From Parvimonas sp. (GTDB lineage Bacteria > Bacillota > Clostridia > Tissierellales > Peptoniphilaceae), in assembly GCA_022770425.1 (NCBI GenBank), contig JALEHY010000002.1, positions 1 through 55,605 of the forward strand: DNA of 55,605 nucleotides, given 5' to 3'. Position numbers and translations under genes: made by a program. The stretch's first letter is position 1; each line of letters begins with the position of its first letter. Positions 7,802 to 15,197 of the stretch are shown here, piece by piece. The notes under the pieces were generated by a model. It searched no databases and had not been told where the DNA came from. It saw nothing but the letters and a program-made list of their open reading frames with translations.

Positions 7802-8992
7802 CTATACCAATTCCATTAGACTATTTATTACATAATCAACTTCTTCATCTGTAAGTAATGTATGAAGAGGTAATGTTATCTGTGATTTGTAATTATCATA
7901 ACTATTCGGATAATCTTCAATAGAAAATCCTAAATTTTTATATGCGGTATGCATCGGCAATGGTTTATAATGAACATTTGTAGCTATACCTTTTTCAGCC
8001 ATTTTTTTTATAATATCATTTCTCTGTTCAACATCAATTCCGTCAACATTTACAATATACAAATGACAACAAGAAATTCTATCATCATCAAAATGGTTTA
8101 AACTTCTTATTTTGGTTCCCCTAAAAGCAGAATCATACTTTTTAACTATCTCCGCTCTTCTTGCCAATAAACCGTCATATCTTTTTAATTGAGCAAGTCC
8201 TATTGAAGACATTATATCTGTTAAATTACACTTGTAATTAGGAGCAACGACATCATACTCCCAAGCACCTAACTGCATTTTAGATAAAGCATCTTTGGAT
8301 TGACCGTGCAATGAAAGCAATTGTAGCTCCTTGTATAATTTTTCATCGTCCAGTCCCAAATTTCTACTCCAAGTTACAGAACCTCCTTCTGCAACTGTAA
8401 AGTTTTTAACAGCATGAAAAGAAAAACAAGTAAAATCTGCAACACTTCCAATAACTTTTCCTTTATATTTTGCTCCAAGAGAATGTGCTGCATCAGCCAT
8501 TACTATAATTCTTCCAATCTTTTTTTGAATTTCACTGTTCGGTTTAAAAAGTCCTTTTTTTCTTTCAACTATTTCAAATATTTCATCATATTTACACGGT
8601 TTTCCCGCTAAATCAACCGGAATTATAACTTTAGTTTTTTCAGTTATAGCATTTTCTAAAGCTTTTAAATCCATAAATTTATCATCTTTATTACAATCAA
8701 CTAAAACAATCTTTGCACCGACATGATGAATTACACTTGCGGAGGCAGTATAAGTATACGCACAAGTTATAACCTCATCACCTTCACCTACTCCTAACAT
8801 TCTAAGAGTCAATTCCATTGCAGCAGTTGCTGAATTTAAACAACAGGTTTTATTTGTATTTGTAAATTCTGAAAGTTTTTCTTCCAGTTTTTTGGTTTTA
8901 GGACCGGTTGTAATCCAACCTGATTTTAATGCATCCACTACTTCATCAATTTCTAATTGAGTTATATCAGGTGGAGAAAATTTTATGTTCAT
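7802..8992 (-). CDS. DegT/DnrJ/EryC1/StrS-family sugar aminotransferase
   Basis: A 396-residue PLP-dependent aminotransferase that moves an amino group onto a keto sugar nucleotide. The N-terminal DITQLEIDEVVDALKSGWITTGPKTKKLE, split over the first 35 residues, is the family hallmark. VMADAAHSLG holds the Asp (about 167) that contacts the PLP pyridine nitrogen, and SFHAVKNFTVAEGG holds the Schiff-base Lys (about 196). With the CapD-type dehydratase in the same run, the likely product is a UDP-4-amino-4,6-dideoxy sugar of the bacillosamine-precursor type. That pathway assignment is inference; no dedicated acetyltransferase for the next step is adjacent. The ribosome binding site (AGGTAG) is modest. 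Confidence 0.9.
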   Translation of the reverse strand: MNIKFSPPDITQLEIDEVVDALKSGWITTGPKTKKLEEKLSEFTNTNKTCCLNSATAAMELTLRMLGVGEGDEVITCAYTYTASASVIHHVGAKIVLVDCNKDDKFMDLKALENAITEKTKVIIPVDLAGKPCKYDEIFEIVERKKGLFKPNSEIQKKIGRIIVMADAAHSLGAKYKGKVIGSVADFTCFSFHAVKNFTVAEGGSVTWSRNLGLDDEKLYKELQLLSLHGQSKDALSKMQLGAWEYDVVAPNYKCNLTDIMSSIGLAQLKRYDGLLARRAEIVKKYDSAFRGTKIRSLNHFDDDRISCCHLYIVNVDGIDVEQRNDIIKKMAEKGIATNVHYKPLPMHTAYKNLGFSIEDYPNSYDNYKSQITLPLHTLLTDEEVDYVINSLMELV

Positions 8993-9003
8993 ATAATCAC
9001 TAC

Positions 9004-9282
9004 CTATCTGTTATTATTTGTACTGTTTCCATTTGTACTGTTATCTACATTAACTTCTGAATTGTTAGTATTTAATTTACTCCTATTTATAATTGCACCT
9101 TTCCCGTCTTTAATATTTTTTATAAGAGATTCCTTGTCGGCTTTTTCAACAACTATATACTCTACATTTATACTATCATCGTCTTTACTATCTTCAACTA
9201 CAACTTTTCCTGTATGAAATTTTTGACATCCTGATAGTAAAATCAAAGTGGAAGCAAGTAATAAAAATTTATTTTTTTTCAT
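9004..9282 (-). CDS. Small lipoprotein of unknown function
   Basis: A 92-residue protein with a clear lipoprotein signal: MKKNKFLLL, then a hydrophobic stretch ending LLSGC (Cys at residue 19). The mature part is short and acidic (VVVEDSKDDDSINVEY), and the last 25 residues are almost all Asn, Ser, Thr and Val (NTNNSEVNVDNSTNGN), probably disordered. I recognise no domain. It lies 9 bp after lysS and 11 bp before the aminotransferase gene, so it is transcribed with them. Given the sugar genes downstream, a surface or envelope role is possible, but nothing in the protein says so. Confidence 0.8.
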   Translation of the reverse strand: MKKNKFLLLASTLILLSGCQKFHTGKVVVEDSKDDDSINVEYIVVEKADKESLIKNIKDGKGAIINRSKLNTNNSEVNVDNSTNGNSTNNNR

Positions 9283-9291
9283 AAATTTCTC

Positions 9292-10773
9292 CTATTCAGT
9301 ATCTTTCTCTACCATAGGTTTCATTGTTGGGAAAAGAAGAACATCTCTTATAGTATCTTGATTTGTTAAATACATAATAAGTCTGTCAATTCCTATTCCC
9401 ATACCTCCGGTAGGCGGTAATCCTATTTCAAGAGCATTAATAAAATCATAATCCATCATTTGAGCTTCATCGTCTCCGTTTTCTCTGGCTTCAACTTGTT
9501 TTAAAAATCTTTGTTTTTGATCAATAGCATCATTTAATTCACTAAATGCATTTGCAATTTCTCCACAATTTACAAAAGCTTCAAATCTTTGAGTATATCT
9601 CTTGTCTTTTGGGTCTCTCTTAGCTAACGGACTGATTTCAACAGGGTGTTTTGTAACAAAAGTAGGTTGAACCATATATTGTTCACAAAATTCTTCAAAA
9701 AATAAAGAAATTATCTCTCCTCTTGTTGTGTAGTCGTTTACTTCTATTTTTTTCTCAACTGCAATTTTTCTTGCATCTTCATCGGTAAGAATGGTTTCAA
9801 AGTCAATTCCTGCATACTCTTTTACTGCTTCTACCATAGAAATTCTTCTCCAAGGCGGTTTAAAATCTATAATTTTTCCTTGCAATTCAACCTCTGACTT
9901 GCCAACAACTTCCATACAAACAGTATAAATCATATCCTCGCAAATATGCATCATTTCTTCATAGTCAACATAAGCTTGATACAACTCTATTGCAGTGTAT
10001 TCAGGATTATGAAGTTTGTCCATTCCTTCGTTTCTAAACATTCTTCCCATTTCATAAACTTTATCAAAACCCCCAACTATAAGTCTTTTTAGATATAACT
10101 CATTTGCAATTCTCAAATACATATCTATATCTAAAGTGTTATGATGAGTGATAAAAGGTCTTGCATTTGCACCTCCTGCAATTGTATTCAAAATAGGAGT
10201 TTCTACTTCTAAAAATCCTAAATTATCAAGATATTTTCTAATTGCAGAAATTATTTTACTTCTCATTACAAAAACATCTTTTATCTCAGGATTAACTATT
10301 AAATCAACATATCTTTGTCTGTATCTTAAGTCAACATCTTTAAGTCCGTGAAATTTATCAGGTAAAAGTTGAAGAGATTTGGTAAGTAAAACTACTTTTG
10401 AACTTCTAATAGAGATTTCTCCTGCATGAGTAGTAAAAACTTCTCCTTCAACTCCAACAATATCTCCCAAGTCTAAAGATTTTACATCTTCATAAGCTTC
10501 TTGTAAAACATCAAGTTTGTTAAATAATTGTATTCTCCCGCTAAAATCTTGAAGATCCATAAAACAAACTTTTCCATGTCCTCTTTTTGTCATAATACGG
10601 CCGGCAAGTCTGACAACTTTACCTTCGAAATTTTCATAATTATCTTTTATTTCTTTTGAGTATATAGTATTTTCAAATTTTTCAATTTCATGAGGATCTT
10701 TACCATTATCAATCAACTCTTGTAATTTTTGTCTTCTAACCAAAAGCATCTCATTTAAATTTAATTCTTCCAT
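9292..10773 (-). CDS. lysS: Lysyl-tRNA synthetase, class II
   Basis: The 493-residue enzyme charges tRNA-Lys. An N-terminal OB-fold anticodon-binding domain (about residues 55-160, with VRLAGRIMTKRGHGK and FMDLQD) precedes the class II catalytic core. Motif 2 is YEMGRMFRNEGMDKLHNPEY, and motif 3 is GIGIDRLIMYLTNQ with RDVLLFPTMKP at the C-terminus. Length and order match bacterial LysS. It follows greA by 10 bp, as in many Firmicutes, and shares the consensus greA promoter. Confidence 0.97.
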   Translation of the reverse strand: MEELNLNEMLLVRRQKLQELIDNGKDPHEIEKFENTIYSKEIKDNYENFEGKVVRLAGRIMTKRGHGKVCFMDLQDFSGRIQLFNKLDVLQEAYEDVKSLDLGDIVGVEGEVFTTHAGEISIRSSKVVLLTKSLQLLPDKFHGLKDVDLRYRQRYVDLIVNPEIKDVFVMRSKIISAIRKYLDNLGFLEVETPILNTIAGGANARPFITHHNTLDIDMYLRIANELYLKRLIVGGFDKVYEMGRMFRNEGMDKLHNPEYTAIELYQAYVDYEEMMHICEDMIYTVCMEVVGKSEVELQGKIIDFKPPWRRISMVEAVKEYAGIDFETILTDEDARKIAVEKKIEVNDYTTRGEIISLFFEEFCEQYMVQPTFVTKHPVEISPLAKRDPKDKRYTQRFEAFVNCGEIANAFSELNDAIDQKQRFLKQVEARENGDDEAQMMDYDFINALEIGLPPTGGMGIGIDRLIMYLTNQDTIRDVLLFPTMKPMVEKDTE

Positions 10774-10783
10774 GATATATCTC

Positions 10784-11266
10784 CTAATTTCTCTTAATAT
10801 TTTTTATAACATAATCTGTGACTGTTCCATTAGGCAATTGTACCTGAACTGTGCTACCTTTTTTCTTTCCTAAAATAGCTCTTCCTACCGGAGATTCATT
10901 TGAAATTTTTCCTTCTAACGGATTACTTTCTGCAGAACCTACTATTGTATATTCCATAACTTTTTTAGTAGATTTTTGTTCAATAGTAACAGTTGCTCCT
11001 ACACTCACAGTTTTAGTATCAATTTCAGAATCATCAATTATTTTTGCGTTTGCAATCATATTGTCAATTCTTGCTATTTTTTCTTCAATTTGTGCTTGTT
11101 CGTTTTTTGCTTCATCATACTCTGAATTTTCGGATAAATCTCCAAAATCTCTCGCTATTTTTATTTTTTCGGCAATTTCTTTTCTTTTTACAGTTTTTAG
11201 TTCTTCCAACTCAAGTTCAAGTTTTTTTAACCCCTCAGCAGTTAAAAATATTTCTTTTTCGTCCAT
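10784..11266 (-). CDS. greA: Transcription elongation factor GreA
   Basis: A 160-residue Gre factor that binds the secondary channel of RNA polymerase and stimulates cleavage of backtracked transcripts. The N-terminal coiled coil carries the tip motif ARDFGDLSENSEYDEAK, whose acidic residues assist catalysis. The C-terminal FKBP-like domain has YTIVGSAESNPLEGKISNES and SPVGRAILGKKKGS, standard for GreA. GGAG precedes the ATG. It heads the run greA-lysS-lipoprotein-aminotransferase-galU-capD. Confidence 0.97.
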   Translation of the reverse strand: MDEKEIFLTAEGLKKLELELEELKTVKRKEIAEKIKIARDFGDLSENSEYDEAKNEQAQIEEKIARIDNMIANAKIIDDSEIDTKTVSVGATVTIEQKSTKKVMEYTIVGSAESNPLEGKISNESPVGRAILGKKKGSTVQVQLPNGTVTDYVIKNIKRN

Positions 11267-11310
11267 AATTTTCTCCTTAAAAATGTTTAAATTAATAATA
11301 TCATTCAGAA

Positions 11311-11339
11311 ATTATACCAAATTTAAACAAAAATGTCAA
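11311..11339 (-). promoter_or_regulatory. Consensus promoter of the greA operon
   Basis: On the minus strand a perfect TTGACA (11339-11334) and a perfect TATAAT (11316-11311) are spaced by exactly 17 bp. This predicts strong constitutive transcription of greA and lysS and, unless attenuated, of the sugar genes downstream. Confidence 0.92.
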
Positions 11340-11366
11340 TTATACGGCTAATTTTCAATAAATTAA

Positions 11367-12206
11367 TTAAACCTCATAATCACCTACAACACACCATCTT
11401 GCAAATGATTCATCATAAACAAGTGTATTAAAACCAAGCATTGTGAAAATTTCATAAACAATAGAGGCTCTAATTCCGCTCGTACAATATACTACAATAG
11501 TATTTTCTTTTGAAATATTACACTTAAAAATTTTAGATTCTATCTGTTCATTTGAAAGCAAATATCCTTTATCATCATAAAGTTCGGTATATGGAAAACT
11601 TATTGAATTTACTATATGTCCTCCAAACTTTTCTCCAAAAATAATCTCTCCGTCATACTCTGATTTATATCTTACATCTAAAATTTTTACATTTTCATCT
11701 TTGCTCATATCAAATAACATTGATGTAGTAACTGATTTTTCGTAATCTAAACAAGGTTTTTGCTCAAAATCAAGAACAGCCTTTTTTAATTCCTGTTCAC
11801 ATTTGATTTTTCTTGTAAATGGAGTTTTTAAAACTTCATTTATCCCTCCGTCTAATATATAAGCTTCAATTCCACAAAAATTTAATAGAAATTTAAATCT
11901 TCCGTCCTCTCCCATTCCTGAATTTTTTTCAGTATTTATATAAACAAGAACAATTGAATTTTCTTCTATTCCATATTTTTTAAATTTATTTTTCAAAGTT
12001 TCTCTATTAAAATATAATCCGACAAATTCGCTTCCGACACCATTATTAAGGTACGTAAATTCTTTCCAATCCAAAATAATGGAATTATCATAAACATAAT
12101 CACCTATTTTCAGCATATCTCCACGTGCATCAATTACAAAAAAATTAGATTTATCTCTGTTTTCTAATATAAAATTACTATTAACTACATATTTATTTTT
12201 AAACAT
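11367..12206 (-). CDS. Two-domain rhodanese-like sulfurtransferase
   Basis: A 279-residue protein with tandem rhodanese domains. The C-terminal domain holds the active-site loop CTSGIRAS (Cys about 241), followed by LGFNTLVYDESFARWC; the ILDVRYKSEYDGE stretch before it is also typical. The N-terminal domain keeps the fold (FFVIDARGD, AYILDGG) but has no loop Cys, as expected for an inactive first domain. It would move sulfane sulfur from thiosulfate or 3-mercaptopyruvate to an acceptor. The CTSGIRA loop differs from both the classic CRKGVT and CGSGVTA loops, so the donor is open. It follows the dehydrogenase gene by 12 bp, in one transcription unit. Confidence 0.85.
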   Translation of the reverse strand: MFKNKYVVNSNFILENRDKSNFFVIDARGDMLKIGDYVYDNSIILDWKEFTYLNNGVGSEFVGLYFNRETLKNKFKKYGIEENSIVLVYINTEKNSGMGEDGRFKFLLNFCGIEAYILDGGINEVLKTPFTRKIKCEQELKKAVLDFEQKPCLDYEKSVTTSMLFDMSKDENVKILDVRYKSEYDGEIIFGEKFGGHIVNSISFPYTELYDDKGYLLSNEQIESKIFKCNISKENTIVVYCTSGIRASIVYEIFTMLGFNTLVYDESFARWCVVGDYEV

Positions 12207-12218
12207 ACATTCCTCCTA

Positions 12219-13070
12219 TTACTTATCCAAATGTTTATAATAGACTTGTGTACCATTATCTCCATAACCTTTTTTTGACAGTTCATCAAAAACTTTCAAA
12301 ACATTTTTTACAACTTCAAATCCATCATCTGATAAATATTCTTTCGCTAAATTTAAGTCTTTCAAAAAATGTTTTGCATAAAACATAGGTGAATAGTCCT
12401 CTTCTAAAATTGCAGGAATATTTTTTGAAAGCTGTGTACTTCCGGCAGAACCTATCTTTACTGCATCAAAAACTTTTTTCTGATTTAGTCCAACCATTTT
12501 AGCATAATAAATTCCTTCACACGCACCCGCCAAAGCTCCTGCTATCATAATTTGATTTGCAAGTTTTGCATGTTGTCCAAATCCCGCTTCTCCTTGATAA
12601 ACAATATTTTTACCAAGAATTTCAAATATACTTTTCGTTCTTTCAAAAATTTCAAAATCTCCTCCGACAAAAATGGTCATAGTTCCATCTTTTGCAGCAG
12701 TATCCCCTCCTGTAACCGGTGCATCAAGTGAAAAAATTTCTTTTTCTTTTGAAGTTTCATATATTTTCTTTGCTAAATCAGGAGAACTTGTCGTCATATC
12801 AATAATAACAGTTCCTTTATCTACATTATCTATTATTCCATTTGAAAAATAAACCTCTTCCACATCTTTAGGATAGCCTACTATACTTATTACAAAATCT
12901 TTTCCCTTTACACATTCAGATATATTGTCCTTAAATCTTGCTCCATATTTTTCAAGCGACTTCGCTTTTTCAAAACTACGATTATAAACATCTACTTCTA
13001 ATCCGGCTTTCAATAAATTTTGTACCATATAGCTTCCCATTATTCCCGTTCCTATAAAACCAATTTTCAT
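12219..13070 (-). CDS. NAD(P)-binding beta-hydroxyacid dehydrogenase (HIBADH family)
   Basis: A 283-residue oxidoreductase of the 3-hydroxyisobutyrate/tartronate-semialdehyde reductase family. The Rossmann motif GFIGTGIMGSYM is at residues 4-15. The substrate-binding signature DAPVTGGDTAAKDGTMTIFVGG is at about 116-137, and the catalytic Lys sits in GQHAKLANQ (about 169). The YNRSFEKAKSL sequence, with Arg after beta-strand 2, suggests NADP preference. The true substrate, a short 3-hydroxy acid or semialdehyde, cannot be told. AAGGAG precedes the ATG. The gene is first in a pair with the rhodanese, and an operator-like palindrome lies upstream at 13112-13126. Confidence 0.88.
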   Translation of the reverse strand: MKIGFIGTGIMGSYMVQNLLKAGLEVDVYNRSFEKAKSLEKYGARFKDNISECVKGKDFVISIVGYPKDVEEVYFSNGIIDNVDKGTVIIDMTTSSPDLAKKIYETSKEKEIFSLDAPVTGGDTAAKDGTMTIFVGGDFEIFERTKSIFEILGKNIVYQGEAGFGQHAKLANQIMIAGALAGACEGIYYAKMVGLNQKKVFDAVKIGSAGSTQLSKNIPAILEEDYSPMFYAKHFLKDLNLAKEYLSDDGFEVVKNVLKVFDELSKKGYGDNGTQVYYKHLDK

Positions 13071-13111
13071 AAGCAGTACTCCTTCATATGTTAAAATTTT
13101 TAGACATAATT

Positions 13112-13126
13112 AAGTTAAATTAACTT
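13112..13126. promoter_or_regulatory. Palindrome AAGTTAA-A-TTAACTT upstream of the dehydrogenase gene
   Basis: A perfect 15-bp palindrome lies about 45 bp before the dehydrogenase start, with another TTAACT half-site at 13129-13134. It lies in the divergent region between the dehydrogenase and dipeptidase genes. It is a candidate regulator site; chance occurrence is possible in such AT-rich DNA. Confidence 0.35.
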
Positions 13127-13258
13127 GATTAACTATTAATAATTGATTTGTGTTAAAATAAATTTTTTTCACAAATAAGCTTAATATTAATTATAGCACA
13201 TTTTAATTATGTATTATAATTTTTTTAAAATTTATCTTTGATAATTATTATTAAAAAT

Positions 13259-13287
13259 TTTACTTTTTTATTTTTTTAGAGTATAAT
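13259..13287 (+). promoter_or_regulatory. Promoter of the dipeptidase gene
   Basis: TTTACT (13259-13264) and TATAAT (13282-13287) are 17 bp apart, and GAAAGGAG lies shortly before the ATG at 13341. The -35 box is imperfect. Confidence 0.6.
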
Positions 13288-13340
13288 ATATATGTAAGAT
13301 AAAATTTATCTAATTTGAAATTTGAAAGGAGATTATTTTT

Positions 13341-14846
13341 ATGGCTTGTACTACTATTTTAGTCGGAAAAAAGGCAAGTTTTGACGGTTCAACATTAGTT
13401 GCACGTAATGAAGACTCTCCGTCCGGTCAGTTTTGTGCAAAAAAATTCATTGTCGTTCATCCAAACGAACAACCGAAAATTTATAAATCAGTAATTTCAA
13501 AAGTTGAAATTCCGTTACCTGAAAATCCTATGCGTTATACTTGTATGCCAAACGCAGTAGATAATGAAGGAATTTGGGGAGCTTGTGGAGTAAATGAAGT
13601 TAATGTTTCAATGAGTGCAACAGAAACTCTAACTTCAAATGAAAGAGTTTTAGGAGCAGATCCCTTAGTTAAATATTCAAAAGCAGTGGGAAAAGAAGGT
13701 GACGAAAATTATATTCCTGAAAAATTTGGCGGAATTGGCGAAGAAGATATGGTTACCTTAGTATTACCATATATAAAATCTGCTCGTGAAGGAGTTATTT
13801 GTTTAGGAGAACTTTTAGAAAAATATGGAACTTATGAAATGAACGGTATTGCATTTCAAGATGTCGATGAAATTTGGTGGTTGGAAACAGTTGGAGGTCA
13901 TCACTGGATTGCAAGACGAGTTCCCGATGACTGTTACGTTATAATGCCTAATCAACTTGGACTTGATAATTTTGATTTAGAAGATGCATTTTCTGATCAA
14001 AAAGAATTTATGTGTTCAAAAGATTTAAAAGAATTTATTGAAAAATATCATTTAGACTTATCTTTTGACGGAAAATTAAATCCTCGAGATGCATTTGGAA
14101 GCCATAGCGATTCCGATCATACTTATAACACTCCAAGGGCATGGGTTTTACAAAGATATTTAAATCCTAATTCAAATTATTGGGATGGAATTGATGCAGA
14201 TTTTAAACCTGAATCTGATGATATTCCTTGGTGTAGAGTTCCTGAAAAGAAAATTACAATTGAAGATGTAAAATATGTTCTATCTCATCATTTTCAAGGT
14301 ACTCCTTATGATGTATACGGAAAACATAATGATAAAAACTTAAAAGGTATGTATCGTCCTATTGGAATAAACAGAAATAACTTTTTAGGACTTGTACAAA
14401 TAAGACCTTATATGCCTGAGTCAATAAGAAGTATTGAGTGGTTATCTTTAGGATGTAATGTATTCAACGCAATAGTTCCATTCTATGTAAACATAGATAA
14501 AACGCCTACTTACCTTTCAGATACAACCGACAAAGTTACAACCGAAGATTTTTATTGGACAAATCGTATCATAGGAGCGTTAGCAGATGCACATTATAAC
14601 AATTGTTCTTCACACATTGAACGTTATCAATTGTCTGTCCAATCAAAATGTACTGAAATAATAAATAAATTTGACGAAAAAATATTAAAAGAAGAACTTT
14701 CATACGAAAATGCAACAAAGATCTGTGAATTAGCAAATGAAAAAATCGAAAATGAGTTAAGGATACAAACAGATGATTTGCTTGATAAAGTCCTTTATAC
14801 TGCAAGTTGTCAAATGAAAAACGGATTTGCAAGATCAGATGCTTAA
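13341..14846 (+). CDS. C69-family dipeptidase (PepD type)
   Basis: The 501-residue protein is an N-terminal-nucleophile dipeptidase. It starts MACTTILVGKKAS, placing the catalytic Cys at residue 3, exposed after removal of Met-Ala. DGSTLVARNEDS follows, the family signature. Further family features are VNMSATET-like NVSMSATET, and DEIWWLETVGGHHWIARRVP. Length suits Lactobacillus PepD (about 470-500). There is no signal peptide, so it should act in the cytosol on imported dipeptides. It is monocistronic with its own promoter. Downstream is the terminator split by an IS remnant. Confidence 0.9.
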   Translation: MACTTILVGKKASFDGSTLVARNEDSPSGQFCAKKFIVVHPNEQPKIYKSVISKVEIPLPENPMRYTCMPNAVDNEGIWGACGVNEVNVSMSATETLTSNERVLGADPLVKYSKAVGKEGDENYIPEKFGGIGEEDMVTLVLPYIKSAREGVICLGELLEKYGTYEMNGIAFQDVDEIWWLETVGGHHWIARRVPDDCYVIMPNQLGLDNFDLEDAFSDQKEFMCSKDLKEFIEKYHLDLSFDGKLNPRDAFGSHSDSDHTYNTPRAWVLQRYLNPNSNYWDGIDADFKPESDDIPWCRVPEKKITIEDVKYVLSHHFQGTPYDVYGKHNDKNLKGMYRPIGINRNNFLGLVQIRPYMPESIRSIEWLSLGCNVFNAIVPFYVNIDKTPTYLSDTTDKVTTEDFYWTNRIIGALADAHYNNCSSHIERYQLSVQSKCTEIINKFDEKILKEELSYENATKICELANEKIENELRIQTDDLLDKVLYTASCQMKNGFARSDA

Positions 14847-14872
14847 TTTTCTATAAAAAGTTGAGAATTAAT

Positions 14873-15177
14873 TGAACTGAGCCTAAAAACACAGCCGGTC
14901 AAATAAATTATTCAAAGGAATGTAGTCTATAATTAATAGAAGACATTCCTTTTAAATTATCATTAATTCTTTTTGTATTATACTATACTTTCTATATCAT
15001 TTATTAATTTTTCATAAGAAGAATAATTTTGTCCATAAAATATTTCTTGTTTCATTTTTTTAATTTTTCTACTTATACCTTCAATACCATTATCAAAAAA
15101 TGACTTTTATTTTTAAATTTATATCATATTTTGACATACAAAAACCTCCAAATCCTTTGTCCGGATTTGGAGGTTCA
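14873..15177 (-). mobile_element. Internally deleted IS3-family (IS150-like) insertion sequence remnant
   Basis: A roughly 305-bp fragment with IS3-type ends. The left end on the minus strand starts TGAACCTCCAAATCCGGACA at 15177; the other end terminates in a complement of TGAACTGAGCC at 14873. Both share TGAAC and a CCGG(A/T)CAAA segment. Next to the 5' end is a 13-bp hairpin (15143-15175), usual before orfA in IS150-like elements. It then reads MSKYDINLKIKV, an OrfA N-terminus (ATG at 15137), and shortly after changes frame into an OrfB C-terminus. About a kilobase of transposase has been lost. Flanks are AAT and CAT, a possible eroded 3-bp target duplication. Confidence 0.8.
14908..15137 (-). 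pseudogene. Remnant of IS3-family transposase OrfA/OrfB
   Basis: On the minus strand the reading starts MSKYDINLKIKVIF and stops. In another frame it continues DNGIEGISRKIKKMKQE and IFYGQNYSSYEKLINDIE, the region around the catalytic Glu of the IS3 DDE transposase. A further shift gives YNTKRINDNLKGMSSINY followed by RLHSFE and a stop, matching the family's usual C-terminal YNxxRIxxxLKGxSPxxYR. At least one large internal deletion and one frameshift make it non-functional. No intact copy is in the window. Confidence 0.8.
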
Positions 15178-15197
15178 CATCACAATTCTCAACTTTT

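Noticed and set aside
13154..13180. TTGTG...CACAA flanking bases resembling a Rex redox-repressor site.
   Set aside because: The half-sites are 17 bp apart, not the 8 bp of a Rex operator.
15143..15175. The strong 13-bp hairpin AACCTCCAAATCC/GGATTTGGAGGTT considered as a functional rmuC terminator.
   Set aside because: It lies inside the IS end, where IS150-like elements usually carry a hairpin before orfA. It may still block transcription, but it did not originate as the rmuC terminator.
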